A DNA stretch of 64,000 nucleotides from Histomonas meleagridis (GCA_020186115.1 WSYJ01000036.1:1302001-1366000); one strand, 5' to 3'; counted from the first letter of the stretch, positions 28,926 to 38,159 are shown. Notes: generated from the letters alone by a model not told the origin. Numbers and translations: made by a program.

Positions 28926-30152
28926 ATGCCAGCTAAAATACCTATGATCCCAATCAAAAAAGATGCCGACGAACATTATCGTTACAAAATGCCTAGAATA
29001 ACAGCTAGACCTCAGTCATCAGGAAATGGAGCTAAGACATCAATTCTTAATGGTAAAGCAGTGGCCAAAGCTATCGGTCGACCAGTCAACTATCTTACAC
29101 AATGGTTTGGCTATGCATTTGCAGTTCAAGCTAAACAACAACCCAAGCAAGATATCATTCTCTTAAACGGTAATCATTCAGAAGGCAAAAAATTGCTCAA
29201 CTCTTTGTATGAGTTTATTGACAACTTTGTTCTTTGCCCTGTTTGTCAAAACCCTGAAACCACCTTTGAAAAGAAGAATAATATGTTATTCCTCCATTGT
29301 CATTCATGTGGTAATGAATCTCCATGCCAAGCCAGCAAGTCAAGTGCTTACATCCAGAAGATGCACGATTGGATTCTCAGCCACATTACCGAAGAAACCA
29401 AAAATTCCAGTAATGTTACCACACAAATCAAGAAGAAAGGAGCTGAATCCAACGCGGACTTCCCTAAGGCCAATGGTCAAGGAGTTTATATTAATACTGA
29501 AGAATTGTCTGCAATATTGAAAACGTTAGAGCCGTCTCAAGATGACACCAATCGGAAAGCTACTGTAACTGAAGAAGAAGCCGATGAATTTTTCAAGCAG
29601 CTTACAGATCTTTGTAATTCCGATACACCAGATTCCGAAATATATCCAAAACTTTCCGCGTTCTCCACCAAAGCTGGTTACAACAACTCGTCACGTCTTA
29701 TGCTTACTTTCCAAGCTGTTTTCACTGGTCATGTCAAAGATATTCTTGATGTCATTTCAAAGCATCGCGATCTTTTAATTCTTGTTACACTCGAGGAAAC
29801 ATCACAGCGTGAACTCTTGAGCATGATGAGCCAATACGTCACTAAGACACATCCTGAATTGATGTCATCTGCGCCCGTTATATGGCATTCACTTTTTGAT
29901 AACGAAATTGTCGAAGAAAGCGCACTCAAGACATGGCTCAAGAAGACATCGGCACGTTTCGAAAAGGATAAAGCAAAGGCATCGAGCTTGAGGAATGACG
30001 TTTTGAAGCAATTCTATCAATGGCTTGACACAGCTAAATATGAGGAAGTCGTGGAAGAAAAGAAAGACGAAGAAGAGAAAGAAGAGGATGAAAAGAAAGA
30101 AGAAACAAAGGAGAAAGAAGAAGAAGACGAAATTGATATCGATAGCATTTAA
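28926..30152 (+). CDS. EIF5: Translation initiation factor eIF5
   Basis: At 408 residues this is the usual length. The N-terminal domain contains HYRYKMPR (residues 17-24) with the Arg finger that makes eIF5 the GTPase-activating protein of eIF2. It continues with GNGAKTSILN and a zinc ribbon CPVC...CHSC (Cys 104, 107, 125, 128). The C-terminal W2/HEAT region (about 250-370) binds eIF2-beta and eIF3 and ends in an acidic Lys/Glu tail with EIDIDSI, very like the DDIDIDAI end of animal eIF5. It acts in the cytosolic 43S/48S pre-initiation complex. Higher G+C and C-ending codons suggest high expression. Confidence 0.96.
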   Translation: MPAKIPMIPIKKDADEHYRYKMPRITARPQSSGNGAKTSILNGKAVAKAIGRPVNYLTQWFGYAFAVQAKQQPKQDIILLNGNHSEGKKLLNSLYEFIDNFVLCPVCQNPETTFEKKNNMLFLHCHSCGNESPCQASKSSAYIQKMHDWILSHITEETKNSSNVTTQIKKKGAESNADFPKANGQGVYINTEELSAILKTLEPSQDDTNRKATVTEEEADEFFKQLTDLCNSDTPDSEIYPKLSAFSTKAGYNNSSRLMLTFQAVFTGHVKDILDVISKHRDLLILVTLEETSQRELLSMMSQYVTKTHPELMSSAPVIWHSLFDNEIVEESALKTWLKKTSARFEKDKAKASSLRNDVLKQFYQWLDTAKYEEVVEEKKDEEEKEEDEKKEETKEKEEEDEIDIDSI

Positions 30153-30292
30153 TAAATTCTTTTAATATTAAATATCTTTTTGTGGTATTGAAAATATTAT
30201 TTACACCAACGAAACAAAAAATAAAAAATTATATAACTTAAAAAACATCAAGCAAAGAATTGTCAAATTATAGTTATCGCATTTTATTTTGC

Positions 30293-30460
30293 ATTCAATT
30301 CCCAGTTGGACGCCTTCATCGCTTCCTTCGTTAAGGTCGATATCGAGATCGTGTTGGAGCAGGTGCTATTCGTAATGATGAAGAATTTAACAAACTTTTT
30401 GAAAATTTAACAATTTTATCTGTAGGTGTTGTTCCACGTATTCACAAAGAAGAAGAATGA
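30293..30460 (+). pseudogene. Histone H2A relic
   Basis: The frame from 30293 reads IQFPVGRLHRFLR, then a TAA (30332-30334) where H2A has a Lys codon, then GRYRDRVGAGA. It jumps directly to IRNDEEFNKLFENLT and on to VGVVPRIHKEEE and TGA (30458-30460). Compared with H2A (QFPVGRxxRxLRKGxYxxRVGAGA ... AIRNDEELNKLL), the piece lacks the central histone fold (about 40 residues) at 30367/30368 and the N-terminal tail. A nonsense change plus an internal deletion make it a dead copy. Confidence 0.9.
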
Positions 30461-30791
30461 GTAATGATATTAAAACTTTATTTTGATAATTTTCAGATTT
30501 TTTCATGATAAAAACGAGGTGTATTTAAAATTAAAAAAAGAATATTTTTTCTTAAAATATATATTCTGATTCATTTTAATGTGCTGTTGTTTGTGGTAAC
30601 TTTTTTGCTTGTGTAAAGAAAAAGTAAAATATCATTAAACATCATTTCACCATTTTTCATCATTGACTTCAACTCCAAATTGTTATGAAGATAACCCAAA
30701 AAATTTGAACAAAGATATTCTTCTTTTATGGTAGAAATTATTTTTTAACGGTAAAAACACATGTTAATAATTATTAACAGCATATATTTAT
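30461..30791. other. Intergenic region
   Basis: AT-rich; contains TTTAACGGTAAAAA near 30747. No gene is supported. Confidence 0.35.
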
Positions 30792-32672
30792 TTAGTTTTG
30801 TTGTTTTTTTAGTCTTTCAATTTCATCCTCCAAAACTTTTGCCTTTTCATGATATATTTTTTCTATCTGCGCCGCTTTATTTTGTAAGTCGCTTTGTATT
30901 TCCAAATGTCTTTCGTGCAACTTTTTGGTTGCATCGATCATTTTTGTTATATTACTTTCAAGCATTGTATTTTTCTTTATAGTTTCTTCCAATTTTTTAT
31001 TTGTTTCATCCAAAGTTTTTCTTAATTCTTCGATTTTTGCTTCAAGTTCTGCGACTTTTTGTTTTTCTCTATCTCTTTCTTTCATACATTCTTCGAGTTC
31101 TTTAGATCTATTTTCCATTTGCATTCTTTGTGCTAATGCTTGTTGTAACTTTGATGTATAAGGTTGAGCAGATTGAGCTCTCATTTGTTCAATTTGTTGT
31201 TGATAATCGTCTTGAATTTTTTTGACTCTAATTGCCATTTCTTCATGAATCTCTTGACGAATTTTTGCTTCTCGTTGATTTATATCTTTAATTTCATCGC
31301 TTTCTATATCTTCTTCATTATCATCGCTCATTGAATCGAAATTTATCGCAGCAATTGGTAAGTCTTCATCATCATATTCATTATCTTCTTCACCATTTCG
31401 AACATTACATTCAACAGCTTCTGCTGCAAATTGTAATGAAAATAATGTGTCATCAAATTGTGCGGTGGATGGAGATATGTTAACAATTACAGAAGACATT
31501 GTTGCTTTTTTACCATTCGGTTCAAAGAAATCTCTAAATAACTCAGTAAGCTTTGATTCGCGAAATGGAATTTGCGCATATCCGCCTTTGTTAATTTTGC
31601 GGATTTCGCGAATACATCTTCCTAAGACTAACATTGATCGATTAATATTACAAGCTTCAGCTACAACTTGCGCATTTGTTTCTGTTGGTGATACACGTTC
31701 TGAACCTGCCAAATCAACTATAGATAAACGCGTACATTTGATTTGACTTAAATTTGTTGTACGCTTTCCATTGATGATTGGTATTGTCACAAGTTTTAAC
31801 ATAAATATACAATGTGAACGTGAACTTTTCGCATTACATTTCGTAGAACATTGACGTCGTGCTGTATCAATGTTTTTTAACATTTGCATTAAGTCTTCAT
31901 TAGAATTACATTCTTTCTCGATTGCGCCTTTAACTGTCGTTTGACCAAATCCATCTTTACCAATTCGTAGTGTTTTAGTTGTATCGCCAAAAAGATCCAT
32001 AATTTTCTCATTATATACTTCGACACATGAAATTAAAAGACCTCTTTCAGTGTTCTTTGGTGGAGCTGTAGCTAAAAGTGTTTTAACAATTCGTGGAATT
32101 AAACCAGGCTCTTGTGGTGTCCCTTGTACAGTAAATGTTTTTCCAGCACTCGTGGCACCATAAGCAAAAAGTAATGCATCAACATCATGCATAAAACGTC
32201 GTAGAAGTGGCATGGCAACTTTGTCAAATATTTCGGCCTGTGAAGCTTCACTATTAAATACTTCACTAAATGTATACATTCTTTCTGCGAAATGCTTAAA
32301 ATTTTGTGCTCGGGGTGGTGGTCGAGCTATAACTTCATTCCCCTTAATTTCAATATCAGCGGGTTCTTCGTTAGGAAAAAGTGGTCGTATTCGAAGAAAT
32401 ACTCGTACATCTGCATCTGGATTTGGAGTACGATGTGGACGCATGATTGTTTTTGGAGCCTGTGGTGTTACAACTATGTGCTCAGGATTTCGGCGTGCTT
32501 GAGGTGTTGAAATCATTTTAACAGGCGTTTTTGAAATATTTTGATTAAATTTTATGTTTTCTTTCCCATGAAATGATGTGTCATCTTCATATTTTTGGAG
32601 TTTGCTTGCTGTTGGGATCTTATTACTAACCTCATTAAATACTTTTTTAAAGATATTATCTTTTGAAAACAT
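30792..32672 (-). CDS. Kinesin-6-like motor (MKLP/KIF20 group)
   Basis: The 626-residue protein has its motor domain at about 85-455: P-loop YGATSAGKT (171-179), switch I NAKSSRSH, switch II DLAGSE. IPFRESKLTELFRDFFEPNGK and a long loop between MPLLRRFMHDVDALLFAYG and the P-loop resemble kinesin-6 motors, which bundle the spindle midzone and drive cytokinesis. The N-terminal extension carries a KEN box (GKENI, 36-40) and several Thr-Pro sites (KTP, STP, VTP, RTP), typical of APC/C and CDK control. An acidic linker and a long coiled coil (about 470-626) follow. A 17-bp promoter-like motif lies 13 bp upstream and is shared with the next gene. Confidence 0.85.
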   Translation of the reverse strand: MFSKDNIFKKVFNEVSNKIPTASKLQKYEDDTSFHGKENIKFNQNISKTPVKMISTPQARRNPEHIVVTPQAPKTIMRPHRTPNPDADVRVFLRIRPLFPNEEPADIEIKGNEVIARPPPRAQNFKHFAERMYTFSEVFNSEASQAEIFDKVAMPLLRRFMHDVDALLFAYGATSAGKTFTVQGTPQEPGLIPRIVKTLLATAPPKNTERGLLISCVEVYNEKIMDLFGDTTKTLRIGKDGFGQTTVKGAIEKECNSNEDLMQMLKNIDTARRQCSTKCNAKSSRSHCIFMLKLVTIPIINGKRTTNLSQIKCTRLSIVDLAGSERVSPTETNAQVVAEACNINRSMLVLGRCIREIRKINKGGYAQIPFRESKLTELFRDFFEPNGKKATMSSVIVNISPSTAQFDDTLFSLQFAAEAVECNVRNGEEDNEYDDEDLPIAAINFDSMSDDNEEDIESDEIKDINQREAKIRQEIHEEMAIRVKKIQDDYQQQIEQMRAQSAQPYTSKLQQALAQRMQMENRSKELEECMKERDREKQKVAELEAKIEELRKTLDETNKKLEETIKKNTMLESNITKMIDATKKLHERHLEIQSDLQNKAAQIEKIYHEKAKVLEDEIERLKKQQN

Positions 32673-32684
32673 TTTTGGAATTTT

Positions 32685-32701
32685 GAAATTGTAAACGTAC
32701 T
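32685..32701 (-). promoter_or_regulatory. 17-bp motif shared by the kinesin and BRCT genes (kinesin copy)
   Basis: GAAATTGTAAACGTACT on the plus strand, ending 13 bp 5' of the kinesin ATG. The same 17 bases stand before the neighbouring BRCT gene at 33939-33955. Confidence 0.6.
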
Positions 32702-32900
32702 TTAAAATATAACATTCAAAATTCTCATTCTAAAAGCAAAATTAAACAACCAAATTAATATTATTAATAAAAGATCTACCAAAAATGTTATGAAGTATGA
32801 AATATTTTGATTTTTATTTATTTCTTATTTTTCAATTGATATTGTATAAATGTCAACAAAGATTTTATTAATGCGTTTTCATTGAAATAAAAATTAAAAT

Positions 32901-33935
32901 TTACAAACATTTATTAACCAATTCTATAAGCGGATCTTCATTTGTATTTAATGGTAATTCAGAGTATTGACTTTTACAGTCATATCCGATTACTACATCT
33001 TCTTCATTAAATTGTTGTCTTTGAGAACTAATTGTTCCAAGTAAATCTAAATCAAATATTTCATAATTTTCATGTTGAAATTCCGTTTTAACGCGATTGT
33101 TTTGTATGTTTTGGTGAATCGCTTCAATGATTTTGTCAATTGATTTCTTTTCTGACGCAGGTTTTGAATATAGAAAGATTACAGGTTCTGAATCAGAATC
33201 AGTATCTGACATTTCTTCTTCAATTATTTCCTGAACTTTTCGACGTCGTTCAATGTCTTCTGGTGTTGCTTTAGGTGATCGGACTTCAAAATATTTATTT
33301 ATATCAGTATTCCCATCTTGTTTACGGAGGGCTTCGGCAGCATTTTCACACTTCATTGATTTAATAGCACGTTTTGGTGACTGAAGAATTTGTTTTTTGG
33401 CTTTAGCTTTTTGTGGTGATGGAGAAATAAGAAAATCTGTTGGATCTTTGTAAACAATCGTATCAAGAAGTACTTCAATCCAATTTTGGAGTACAATAGG
33501 AACCTTCCTCTCAAATGAAATTGGAGCATTTGAACTTGTAATAATGTAATCAACATTTTTATCTAGGAAATTACAGATATTTCCACCCATACTTTGAACC
33601 ATGGATGAAAGGCGTTTTTCGTTTTGTTGGTTAATTGATAAAAAACCTATGTTCTTCTTGTATAAAAAAAGATTAGTAAAAAATTTCCACTCTGTTTCAA
33701 GTAAAAAAGGATTAATGTTCATTGCCTTCATTTGCTGGAGGCAAAACGGAGTAATAGTTATCCATTTGCAATTTTTTTTCATGAATAAAAATAATTCATT
33801 TCGTGGAACAATTCTTAATGAAAGAGTAGGTACAAATTTCTCGACAAAAATAACATCAGGGCATGTGTTTTTGAGTGTAGAAATGATCTTATTTTTCTCT
33901 GATATTGAAATTGAAGGAGAAACTAATACTTGCAT
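32901..33935 (-). CDS. Tandem-BRCT protein
   Basis: The protein has 344 residues from the ATG at 33933-33935; the longer frame begins with TTG and includes the promoter-like motif. Residues 1-75 form a divergent BRCT fold (MQVLVSPSISISEK ... WITITPFCLQQM). Residues about 85-175 form a second (FLYKKNIGFLSI ... RLSSMVQSMGGNICNFLD ... VDYIITSS ... VPIVLQNWIEVLL) with the GG and W landmarks. A Ser-Pro and Lys-rich linker (ISPSPQKAKAKK, LQSPKRA) and acidic segments follow. Tandem BRCTs usually bind phosphoproteins in DNA damage or replication control; the partner is unknown. The shared 17-bp motif suggests joint control with the kinesin. Confidence 0.75.
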   Translation of the reverse strand: MQVLVSPSISISEKNKIISTLKNTCPDVIFVEKFVPTLSLRIVPRNELFLFMKKNCKWITITPFCLQQMKAMNINPFLLETEWKFFTNLFLYKKNIGFLSINQQNEKRLSSMVQSMGGNICNFLDKNVDYIITSSNAPISFERKVPIVLQNWIEVLLDTIVYKDPTDFLISPSPQKAKAKKQILQSPKRAIKSMKCENAAEALRKQDGNTDINKYFEVRSPKATPEDIERRRKVQEIIEEEMSDTDSDSEPVIFLYSKPASEKKSIDKIIEAIHQNIQNNRVKTEFQHENYEIFDLDLLGTISSQRQQFNEEDVVIGYDCKSQYSELPLNTNEDPLIELVNKCL

Positions 33936-33938
33936 CTG

Positions 33939-33955
33939 GAAATTGTAAACGTACT
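33939..33955 (-). promoter_or_regulatory. 17-bp motif shared by the kinesin and BRCT genes (BRCT copy)
   Basis: Identical GAAATTGTAAACGTACT, 3 bp upstream of the ATG at 33935. Confidence 0.6.
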
Positions 33956-34040
33956 GATTTTGTTCGGTCGATTTCAATATTTCATTTTTGCCATATTTTC
34001 ATTATAATTTAATCGTATTTGACATTTCATAAAGCTTCAA

Positions 34041-35261
34041 ATGAAGCAAGTGAAAGATAATCAAAATGAAATAGAAACACTTCTTTTTATTCAGAAAGTA
34101 ATTTTTAATTTAAACAAAAATAATATTTTTCAATCTGCAAATGAAATAATTAACATATTGGATACGATCTATCCATTATCTTTTAATATGATTGTTAGCC
34201 AAATTGTGTACAACACATTTGTTATAAAAATGAATGATTCTGATATATATCTGAAATTTCTTAAAGAAATTGAAAATTTTGAAAAAAATAAAAGAATCAA
34301 ACCAATGATTTTCGAAGTATTTTCGAATTTTCTTCTTCAAAAATATACACAAGAATCAAATTATCTTATTGAATTTATGATTAGACAAAACATTCTTAAT
34401 TCAACAATCGTACAAAACCAAAACAATCCATATTTTGTACATTATACATCATGTGATAATTTTACTTATACAAGTAAACTTAATGGATATATAGGATCCT
34501 ATTTTTTATATATTAAAGAAAACTATAAAGAACTTTCAAAAAATAATTGGGAACTTCATAAGCAATTAATTAAAGAAGGAGTTAATCCAAATGAAATAAC
34601 AAAAATAATTAGAAATGATGAAATAGAAAAACTTCAAGAAACATCGTCACAAACAGATTTTAATTTTAATCAACAGATTACACCATCACTTTATGAAAGA
34701 TTCTCATTTGTTAATCATTTTGTCACACTAATTGATTATGCAGCATTTTTTGGATCAGTTAAATGTTTTAAATATTTACTTATGAATGGTGCAAGTGTAG
34801 AAAATACAGGTGAATATGCAGTTGCAGGTGGAAATCTTGAAATTATTCATTTATGTGAACAAAATTATTCATCATTTAATGAGTATTCATATAAAACAGC
34901 AATTCGATTTCATCAAAATGATATCTTTTATTATCTCTATGATAATAAAATTGTTGAAATTAATCAAGGAAATTTGGCAAAAAAATGCATTTTATATCAT
35001 AACTATGAAATTTTGTTATATTTGATTAATAAAGGAATGAAAATTAAAAATTATATGATTAATGAAGCTGCATATAATGGAAATATTTATCTTCTTAAAT
35101 ATCTCCTTAATGAAAATGACATACCAAAAAATATTTTGGTTTTTGCAATCAAATCAGAAAACTTTGAACTTATTAAATATGTATTAGAACAAAACATAAA
35201 TCTAAATGCAAAAGATGTTTATTTGTTTCATAGGAAGATGTTTGTTCAAAAAAAAATTTAG
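34041..35261 (+). CDS. DUF3447/ankyrin-repeat protein, locus 3
   Basis: The 406-residue protein runs from the ATG at 34041. The helical N-terminus (IETLLFIQKVIFNLNKNNIF) resembles that of locus 1. The family block SKNNWELHKQLIKEGVNPNE is followed by IRNDEIEKLQETSSQTDFNF, LIDYAAFFGSVKCFKYLLMN and ankyrin-like repeats to VLEQNINLNAKD. The ORF then enters the spacer and stops after about 15 residues of AT-rich sequence, and further ankyrin blocks lie downstream. The function is unknown; it is presumably a cytosolic scaffold. It is oriented opposite to the other three loci. Confidence 0.82.
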   Translation: MKQVKDNQNEIETLLFIQKVIFNLNKNNIFQSANEIINILDTIYPLSFNMIVSQIVYNTFVIKMNDSDIYLKFLKEIENFEKNKRIKPMIFEVFSNFLLQKYTQESNYLIEFMIRQNILNSTIVQNQNNPYFVHYTSCDNFTYTSKLNGYIGSYFLYIKENYKELSKNNWELHKQLIKEGVNPNEITKIIRNDEIEKLQETSSQTDFNFNQQITPSLYERFSFVNHFVTLIDYAAFFGSVKCFKYLLMNGASVENTGEYAVAGGNLEIIHLCEQNYSSFNEYSYKTAIRFHQNDIFYYLYDNKIVEINQGNLAKKCILYHNYEILLYLINKGMKIKNYMINEAAYNGNIYLLKYLLNENDIPKNILVFAIKSENFELIKYVLEQNINLNAKDVYLFHRKMFVQKKI

Positions 35262-35282
35262 TAATTTTTTAAATAAATTCAG

Positions 35283-36011
35283 ACAGCACTTATATATGCA
35301 ACTAATAAAGGTTATATAGAAATCATTAAATTATTACTTGAAAAAGAAGAAATTGATATTAATGCTAAAAATATAAATTTGTTTTAATTAAAGTCTTTTT
35401 TAATAATTTTATGTTTCATAATTATATATGGAAATTATATTATGTATTTATTACAGCTCTTATGGAAGCATCTGAAAAAGGTAATATCGAAATAGTTAAA
35501 TTACTTCTTGAACAAGAAAAAATTGATATCGATGTTAAAAATATTTATTTGTTTTATTTAATATTTATTTTAATAATTTGAAGTCCTAAAATTAATTTCG
35601 GATTTTATTTAAATTATTTTGGACAGTACTTTTTTATGCAATAAGGAGTGAACATATCGAAATCGTTAAATTACTTCTCCAGCAAAAAGGTATTGATGTT
35701 AATATCCAAAATATTTATAAATTTAAAACAAGTTTAATTTAAGTATTTAGTTGTTTCTAAATAATATTTGGAAATCATTCACATTATTTCAAACACCACT
35801 TATGCTTGCATCGAGAATAGGTAACATAAAAATTGTTAAGTTACTTCTTAAACAAAAAGGAATTAATATCAATTGCAAAAATAAAATTTATTTAAATATT
35901 TTAATGTTTTAAAATAATAAATAAAAATTATTTTAATTATTTGAAACTGCTTTGACTATTGCCAATAAAAATGGTCATTCAGATATAGTTAAATTAATTT
36001 GTAAGAAGTGA
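35283..36011 (+). repeat. Ankyrin block array of locus 3 (170-nt period)
   Basis: Blocks start at 35283, 35453, 35623 and 35793, exactly 170 nt apart, and at 35946 (spacer 66 nt). They encode TALIYATNKGYIEIIKLLLE, TALMEASEKGNIEIVKLLLE, TVLFYAIRSEHIEIVKLLLQ, TPLMLASRIGNIKIVKLLLK and a final TALTIANKNGHSDIVKLICK ending at TGA (36009-36011). The blocks differ clearly in sequence but none contains a stop. Successive 170-nt blocks are out of frame with each other. Confidence 0.8.
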
Positions 36012-36171
36012 TTCTTCTTAAACTAATTCTTCATGATCAAGAAGGAATTTCAACAACAAATAACTGAATCAAGCAAGTGTCATGAATTGCTATGGGGATA
36101 GGTGAGTAAATCTGTGTCGCATGATTTTTTGAAATTTTATCTAAAAATGAAGATCTTCATTTTGAGACGGA

Positions 36172-36179
36172 GACCGTTT
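36172..36179 (+). promoter_or_regulatory. GACCGTTT motif before the small Lys/Pro-rich gene
   Basis: It lies 30 bp upstream of the ATG at 36210 and supports that start over the ATG at 36147. Confidence 0.35.
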
Positions 36180-36209
36180 AATGTAAGGAATGAAAAAAGT
36201 GCCTTTAAA

Positions 36210-36605
36210 ATGGAAGATGAATTCAACTTTTTAGCATTAAACACTTTATCTAAGATAATAACAAACTTAGGGGAACTAGAAGGAAATGTTGCTAATATTG
36301 ATGGCTGCTCGAAAACAATCGTGAACAACATTTATTTTGAAAGGAAAACAGAATATTATTTAGCTCGTCACAAAGTGGGAAATGACCCTAAAAGCCCACA
36401 ACAGCCCACAGTTAAAGAGGCGCCTGCAGCACAAACACCTCCATCAAAATCTAAAACCACAACTAAAAGCATATCTACCAAGACAAAGAAAGCTTCTTCA
36501 ACGCCTTCAAATCCAAAACCTACAGAAAAGAAAGTTCCACAGCCAGTTAAGCCAAACATTTTAATTGAAATTTCTGATGATCCAGAATTTCAAATAGGAA
36601 TGTGA
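36210..36605 (+). CDS. Small helical protein with a Ser/Thr/Lys/Pro-rich tail
   Basis: 131 residues from the ATG at 36210. The frame is open further 5' but begins with GTG and spans a promoter-like box. Residues 1-60 form an amphipathic helix (FLALNTLSKIITNLGELEGN, then IDGCSKTIVNNIYFERKTEY). Residues 70-115 are basic and low complexity with Ser-Pro and Thr-Pro sites, and the end is ILIEISDDPEF. The short helical core vaguely recalls DASH/Dam1 subunits such as Dad1, but I cannot confirm this from sequence. The function is unknown. Confidence 0.5.
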   Translation: MEDEFNFLALNTLSKIITNLGELEGNVANIDGCSKTIVNNIYFERKTEYYLARHKVGNDPKSPQQPTVKEAPAAQTPPSKSKTTTKSISTKTKKASSTPSNPKPTEKKVPQPVKPNILIEISDDPEFQIGM

Positions 36606-36741
36606 TTAATTCATACGCTGTATTTTCACCATTGTGTCTTAATAAAAATATTTTTATATTTAATTTTGATTTTTGTTCCTCAAATGATGAGCAAAAATTG
36701 CAAATTAATTACAATAGTTTATTTCGTTTAACGGCCGAAAA

Positions 36742-37227
36742 ATGCGGTTACATTACAGGATGCTCTTTCTTGTATTTCTTCTAAAAAGCTCACTTTCGGA
36801 TCAAATACAGGACTTCGTCAACTCAGAGGCTCCACAGCTTTTTGTGTTTAATTCACAAGAAACGCTTAAAATAAGATATTTCCAAACATCTGGGTATAGT
36901 TTAGTGATTTCATCAGATACAAATACATTAACACTTGTAGATCAAAGCCTCGATGGACGACAGAAGGATGTTAACCTAGGCCAACCTAATGATAAAGGTA
37001 CGTATTATGTTTATAATCAACAAACTTTTAATGAGGATGGACATATTCTCAATTTCAAATGCAAATTAGATAATGGTACATGTATGGTATCATTAGCAGT
37101 TGTTCAGAATGTAACAAGTCTTCCTATTCTTCGTGTATTAGGAATTTTCTCAATTATTTTGATTTGGATTGTTATTATTACAATCGCATTCCAATTTTGC
37201 ACATTCCACCACATCAAACGAGACTAA
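36742..37227 (+). CDS. Small type I membrane protein of unknown function
   Basis: The 161-residue protein has a signal peptide at 1-19 (MLFLVFLLKSSLSDQ; Met7 is a possible start). A lumenal or extracellular part of about 110 residues, predicted beta-rich, contains two Cys (CKLDNGTC) that could form a disulfide and an Asn-Val-Thr glycosylation site. One membrane span lies at about 130-152 (ILRVLGIFSIILIWIVIITIA), followed by a short tail, FQFCTFHHIKRD. I do not recognise the family. AACGGCC lies 5 bp upstream of the ATG and the stop codon is within TAAA. Confidence 0.6.
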   Translation: MRLHYRMLFLVFLLKSSLSDQIQDFVNSEAPQLFVFNSQETLKIRYFQTSGYSLVISSDTNTLTLVDQSLDGRQKDVNLGQPNDKGTYYVYNQQTFNEDGHILNFKCKLDNGTCMVSLAVVQNVTSLPILRVLGIFSIILIWIVIITIAFQFCTFHHIKRD

Positions 37228-37250
37228 ATAATAAAGATTTTATTATCCTT

Positions 37251-38159
37251 TTAATGATCAAATGATATTGATAAATCAATTTTTGGTTTGCTTTCTCTGC
37301 TTAGTTTTGTCATCAAATTAATTTTGCAACTTTTGCTGATTTCAGACTTTGCACCCAAAAACAATTCTTTTTCAGAGTTAATATTTGCAAATAATTTGAC
37401 ATATTTTGTGTTAAACTTAGTACCAAAAGAGCTCTTAAGGCCACCTCCTAAGTTGTAGCATAATGAGCTGCAGCATTTAATGTTCTCTTGAACTTGTGAT
37501 AAAATTCGAGATTTGATAGATCGATTAAAAATATCAACACAAAAAGCAACAGCATGATTATCAAAATCAGTTGATATTCCTGCTTTCTGATGAATAACTT
37601 TTTTCTTTTTGATATATAATTCATAAAATGTTTTTGTATTTGGGGAAATATCATATTGGGCTTTTGCTTTATAAAGTTTACAGGGGATGTTTATCAAACC
37701 AAACACCGAAAATCCTTTGTAGTTCATAAATATTGAACCTGAAAAAATTGGTAATACGAATAATTTTCCTTGGATTATTGTATCACCTATTTTTCTTTCA
37801 GTTTCAAAAAATAAGGAAACAAATTTTCCATCTTCACTTGAAGTTTGCCCAACTACGCCAGAACATTCATATAATCTAAAGGGAAGTTCGATTGAAAAAA
37901 TATCTGTTCCATATTTTAATATAGGATTAAATCCGAATAAAACAGGGGAAACCCAAATAGATTTTGAATTGTTATCTAATGAAATTCCGATTTTTCCAAT
38001 TTTTTCTTCAATTTCGAAATCAATATCATAATTCTGGAATCTTTTTGAAAAATTTACGTTTGCATTACAATGTCTTGAAGAATGAGAGACCGAAACCATA
38101 TTTGTACATTCTGGTTTCAAAGTTGATTCACCAACTTTCGAAAAAATCTCTCCAAACAT
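37251..38159 (-). CDS. Putative organelle beta-barrel protein (porin/Tom40-like)
   Basis: The 302-residue protein consists almost wholly of alternating hydrophobic and polar stretches of 8-12 residues (FDIDFEIEEKIGKIGISL-type strands, YGTDIFSIELPFRLYEC, GKFVSLFFETERKIG, AVAFCVDIF, YVKLFANINSEKELFLG). There is no signal peptide or hydrophobic helix. It ends KPKIDLSISFDH, which resembles the C-terminal beta-signal used for insertion into mitochondrial-type outer membranes. Size and pattern fit VDAC/Tom40-superfamily barrels, known in trichomonad hydrogenosomes. This is an inference from pattern, not a recognised motif match. Confidence 0.4.
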   Translation of the reverse strand: MFGEIFSKVGESTLKPECTNMVSVSHSSRHCNANVNFSKRFQNYDIDFEIEEKIGKIGISLDNNSKSIWVSPVLFGFNPILKYGTDIFSIELPFRLYECSGVVGQTSSEDGKFVSLFFETERKIGDTIIQGKLFVLPIFSGSIFMNYKGFSVFGLINIPCKLYKAKAQYDISPNTKTFYELYIKKKKVIHQKAGISTDFDNHAVAFCVDIFNRSIKSRILSQVQENIKCCSSLCYNLGGGLKSSFGTKFNTKYVKLFANINSEKELFLGAKSEISKSCKINLMTKLSRESKPKIDLSISFDH

